Source: an uncultured Oscillospiraceae bacterium
Lineage (GTDB): Bacteria; Bacillota; Clostridia; Oscillospirales; Ruminococcaceae
NCBI GenBank assembly: GCA_934408835.1
Contig: CAKRVU010000099.1
Location: 1-5,432 of the forward strand
Direction of reading: 5' to 3'
DNA: 5,432 nt
Below, piece by piece: positions 4,977 to 5,432 of the stretch. The notes beneath the pieces were generated by a model. That model saw nothing but the letters and a program-made list of their open reading frames with translations. It searched no databases and was not told the DNA's origin. The first letter of the stretch is position 1. Each line of letters opens with the position of its first letter. A program made the position numbers and the translations under genes.

Positions 4977-5432
4977 CCGCATGGGAACGATTGCAGCTGG
5001 TGCATGACCCCAAACGCCCTAACGCATTCGATTATATCCCTTTGATTTTTGATCATTACTATGAAATGCATGGGGATCGTTTGTATGGCGATGACGCGGC
5101 CATTACAGCCGGAATCGCCACCTTCCAGAAGCTTCCTGTCACCGTTATTGCGCAGGTGAAGGGGCGAGATTTGGAAGAAAATAAAAAGACCAACTTTGCC
5201 ATGCCGCACCCGGAGGGCTATCGCAAGGCGCTGCGTCTTGCCAAGCAGGCGGAGAAATTTCATCGACCGGTCATCTGTTTGATTGATACGCCCGGCGCTT
5301 ATTGCGGAATCGGGGCAGAAGAACGGGGACAAGGGGAAGCCATTGCCCGCAATCTGATGGAGTTTATGCGTTTGAAAACGCCTGTGATTTCGATTGTAAC
5401 GGGAGAAGGCGGCAGCGGTGGCGCATTGGGGC
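4964..5432 (+). CDS. accA: Acetyl-CoA carboxylase carboxyltransferase subunit alpha, short form (3'-truncated by window)
   Basis: Partner of AccD in the carboxyltransferase. The frame is open to the window edge; 156 residues are visible. Recognisable segments are [12 protein letters not shown] (36-47), [16 protein letters not shown] (77-92), [16 protein letters not shown] (108-123) and [10 protein letters not shown] (147-156), where the last contains the glycines that form the oxyanion-stabilising loop in this family. The protein starts almost directly at the segment [18 protein letters not shown]; compared with E. coli AccA (319 residues) about 55 N-terminal residues are lacking. An in-frame stop at 4946-4948 proves that this is real and not a wrong start. 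Short AccA proteins of about 255 residues are known in streptococci and lactobacilli, so this is probably a lineage trait. Cys114 stands where most homologues have Pro (GAYPG). The 13-nt overlap with accD suggests coupled, roughly equimolar synthesis of both subunits. Confidence 0.95.
   Translation, partial: MADLTAWERLQLVHDPKRPNAFDYIPLIFDHYYEMHGDRLYGDDAAITAGIATFQKLPVTVIAQVKGRDLEENKKTNFAMPHPEGYRKALRLAKQAEKFHRPVICLIDTPGAYCGIGAEERGQGEAIARNLMEFMRLKTPVISIVTGEGGSGGALG

Noticed and set aside
1..5432. Mobile element, CRISPR array, tRNA/rRNA, toxin-antitoxin or defence genes
   Set aside because: Nothing of this kind is seen. Nearly all bases are taken up by seven core lipid-synthesis genes with intact motifs.

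Overview
The window is the middle-to-distal part of a bacterial type II fatty-acid synthesis operon. All genes are on the + strand and tightly packed: fabG (5' end outside the window), fabF, accB, fabZ, accC, accD and accA (3' end outside the window). The order fabG-fabF-accB-fabZ-accC-accD-accA, the AccD and short AccA types, and Shine-Dalgarno sites based on GGAGG point to a low- to mid-GC Firmicute, most likely a member of the Clostridia. The base composition is fairly balanced, which would suit an Oscillospiraceae/Ruminococcaceae-like lineage, but the window holds no taxonomic marker, so this is inference.

Layout: fabG tail at 1-425, fabF 457-1695, accB 1706-2167, fabZ 2178-2609, accC 2653-3993, an AT-rich non-coding gap at 3994-4097, accD 4098-4976, and accA from 4964 to the window edge. 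Junctions are short (31, 10, 10 and 43 nt). The 104-nt accC/accD gap stands out, and accD and accA overlap by 13 nt. The only sizeable non-coding stretch is therefore the accC/accD gap. It holds a promoter-like -35/-10 pair, an inverted repeat that could form a stem-loop, and a four-codon mini-ORF whose stop overlaps the accD start.

The genes form one pathway. AccC (biotin carboxylase) carboxylates the biotin carried on AccB, and the AccD/AccA carboxyltransferase moves the carboxyl group to acetyl-CoA to give malonyl-CoA. FabF condenses malonyl-ACP with the growing acyl-ACP, FabG reduces the 3-keto group, and FabZ dehydrates the 3-hydroxyacyl-ACP. Enoyl reductase, FabH, FabD, ACP and any operon regulator are not visible and would be expected upstream of the window, as in related operons.

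All catalytic motifs that can be checked are intact. I see no mobile element, CRISPR array, RNA gene or evidence of an undescribed system. The points worth a second look are regulatory (the accC/accD gap and a hairpin between fabZ and accC) and a few substitutions next to conserved motifs.
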